From: Gammaproteobacteria bacterium
GTDB taxonomy: Bacteria; Pseudomonadota; Gammaproteobacteria; Steroidobacterales; Steroidobacteraceae
Direction of reading: 5' to 3'
Length of the DNA stretch: 8,729 nt
NCBI GenBank assembly: GCA_010031985.1
Contig: RGYP01000061.1
Location: 1-8,729 of the forward strand
Shown here: positions 7,562 through 8,729 of the stretch, piece after piece
Position numbering within the stretch: the stretch's first letter is position 1
Layout: every line of letters begins with the position of its first letter
Translations under genes and position numbers: made by a program
The notes under the pieces: generated by a model
Database searches by the model: none
Seen by the model: the letters and a program-made list of their open reading frames with translations, nothing else
What the model was told of the DNA's origin: nothing

Positions 7562-8729
7562 TCACTTCACCGTGGGCATCACGAAACTTGCGCCTTCGCG
7601 ACGCTCGCCCGGCCAGCGTGTGGTGACCGTCTTGAGGCGCGTGTAGAACCGTACGCCCTCGGGACCGTGCACATGATGATCGCCGAACAAAGAGGCCTTC
7701 CAGCCGCCGAAGCTGTGGAACGCCATGGGCACCGGAATCGGCACGTTGACACCGACCATGCCGACCTGGATGCGCTGCGCAAAGTCTCGCGCGACGCCAC
7801 CGTCGGCGGTGAAGATCGAAGTGCCGTTGCCGTACTGGTTCTGGTTGATGAGGTCGACCGCGTCAGCGAAATCTTTGACGCGAACCATCCCCAGAACCGG
7901 CCCAAAGATTTCGTCGCGATAGATCGACATCGCGGGTTTTACATGGTCGAAAAGCGAAGCGCCGATGAAAAACCCACCTTCGAACCCCGCGCGGGTCATG
8001 CGAAAACCGCGGCCATCGACCACAAGCTCGGCACCCGCCGCCACGCCTTGCTCGATGTAGCCCCGCACACGCTCGAGATGGGCGCGCGTGACGAGCGGCC
8101 CCATCTCGGCGTCGGCATCGCTGCCGGGACCGATCTTGAGCGTCGCCAGGCGCGCCACCAAACGCGAGCGCAAACCCTCTGCGACGCTCTCGCCCACCGC
8201 GACGGCAATCGAGATCGCCATGCAGCGCTCACCCGCCGAGCCGTAGGCCGCGCCGACGAGCGCGTCGACCACCTGATCGAGATCAGCATCGGGCATGACG
8301 ACCATGTGATTCTTGGCACCGCCGAGCGCCTGCACGCGTTTGCCGTGCGCTGCGCCGGTGGCATAGATGTGGCGCGCAATCGGCGTCGAACCGACGAAGC
8401 TCAAGGCATCGACACCGGGGTGTTGCAACAAAGCGTCGACCGCTTCCTTGTCACCTTGAACGACGTTGAACACGCCCGACGGAAAGCCGGCGCGCCTGAT
8501 GAGATCGGCACAAAACAGCGCCGCCGACGGATCTCGCTCCGAGGGCTTGAGAATGAACGTATTGCCGCAGGCCAGCGCCATCGGAAACATCCACATGGGG
8601 ACCATCGCCGGAAAATTGGACGGCGTGATGCCGGCGACGACCCCGAGCGGTTGCCGTACCGAGTGACTGTCGATGCCCGCACCGATGTTCTCGGTAACCT
8701 CGCCTTTCAGCAGCTGCGGCGCCCCGCAG
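7562..8729 (-). CDS. mmsA: CoA-acylating methylmalonate-semialdehyde dehydrogenase (5' end outside window)
   Basis: MmsA converts methylmalonate semialdehyde, NAD+ and CoA to propionyl-CoA, CO2 and NADH in valine and myo-inositol catabolism, and also handles malonate semialdehyde. The frame continues past an internal ATG at 8605 to the window edge, adding CGAPQLLKGEVTENIGAGID and RQPLGVVAGITPSNFPAMVP, both MmsA-specific. About 388 residues are visible of a usual ~500. The catalytic cysteine lies in GSAGERCMA (codon 8224-8222), and the NAD-binding stretch includes LKPSERDPS, FVGSTPIARHIY and ALGGAKNHMVVMPDAD. The C-terminal AFHSFGGWKASLFGDHHVHG and GVRFYTRLKTVTTRW are diagnostic for this ALDH subfamily, as is the absence of the usual ELGGKSP motif. 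lldD follows after 18 nt on the same strand. Valine-pathway partners (mmsB, acyl-CoA dehydrogenase) may lie to the right. Confidence 0.95.
   Translation of the reverse strand, partial: CGAPQLLKGEVTENIGAGIDSHSVRQPLGVVAGITPSNFPAMVPMWMFPMALACGNTFILKPSERDPSAALFCADLIRRAGFPSGVFNVVQGDKEAVDALLQHPGVDALSFVGSTPIARHIYATGAAHGKRVQALGGAKNHMVVMPDADLDQVVDALVGAAYGSAGERCMAISIAVAVGESVAEGLRSRLVARLATLKIGPGSDADAEMGPLVTRAHLERVRGYIEQGVAAGAELVVDGRGFRMTRAGFEGGFFIGASLFDHVKPAMSIYRDEIFGPVLGMVRVKDFADAVDLINQNQYGNGTSIFTADGGVARDFAQRIQVGMVGVNVPIPVPMAFHSFGGWKASLFGDHHVHGPEGVRFYTRLKTVTTRWPGERREGASFVMPTVK

Overview
The window is about 8.7 kb of dense, GC-rich chromosome (roughly 63% GC by eye) from what looks like a free-living gammaproteobacterium. 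The evidence is divergent orn and rsgA, the dnaX-ybaB-recR cluster with a 4.5S RNA gene just upstream, and a PpsA that matches the enterobacterial protein almost block for block. I cannot place it below class; the short DnaX and high GC argue against enterics. There is no sign of a mobile element, CRISPR array, tRNA, prophage or transferred island. Everything reads as core genome plus a two-gene catabolic pair.

Layout, left to right. (1) Positions 1-1144 (+): the C-terminal ~380 residues of phosphoenolpyruvate synthase, entering just after the phospho-histidine. (2) 1106-2116 (-): a PLP enzyme of the serine racemase / serine-threonine dehydratase group, overlapping the ppsA 3' end tail-to-tail by 39 bp. 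(3) 2116-2676 (-): oligoribonuclease orn, whose stop codon shares one base with the start of the PLP gene. (4) 2677-2736: a 60-bp divergent promoter region with an inverted repeat and a good sigma-70-like promoter for rsgA. (5) 2737-3660 (+): ribosome-maturation GTPase rsgA, starting at TTG and overlapping recR tail-to-tail by 16 bp. (6) 3645-6197 (-): recR, ybaB and dnaX, transcribed dnaX to ybaB to recR with 24- and 9-nt gaps. (7) About 6246-6357 (-): 4.5S SRP RNA (ffs) in the dnaX leader. (8) 6410-7543 (-): lldD-type FMN L-lactate dehydrogenase. (9) 7562-8729 (-): mmsA, CoA-acylating methylmalonate-semialdehyde dehydrogenase, cut by the right edge.

How the genes fit together. dnaX (clamp loader), ybaB (nucleoid-associated) and recR (recombinational repair) form the conserved DNA-maintenance operon. 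ffs (protein targeting), rsgA (30S maturation) and orn (end of RNA decay) are growth-linked RNA and translation functions. ppsA, lldD and mmsA are carbon genes: lactate to pyruvate (LldD), pyruvate to PEP (PpsA), and valine/propionate-type carbon to propionyl-CoA (MmsA). The PLP enzyme would feed pyruvate or 2-oxobutyrate if it is a dehydratase.

I found no clearly undescribed system. The points most worth a second look are the serine-racemase-like residues of the PLP enzyme and its coupling to orn; two convergent gene overlaps that each contain a perfect inverted repeat; a shortened DnaX with no visible frameshift site; and a 10-codon reading frame between ffs and dnaX whose stop overlaps the dnaX start.
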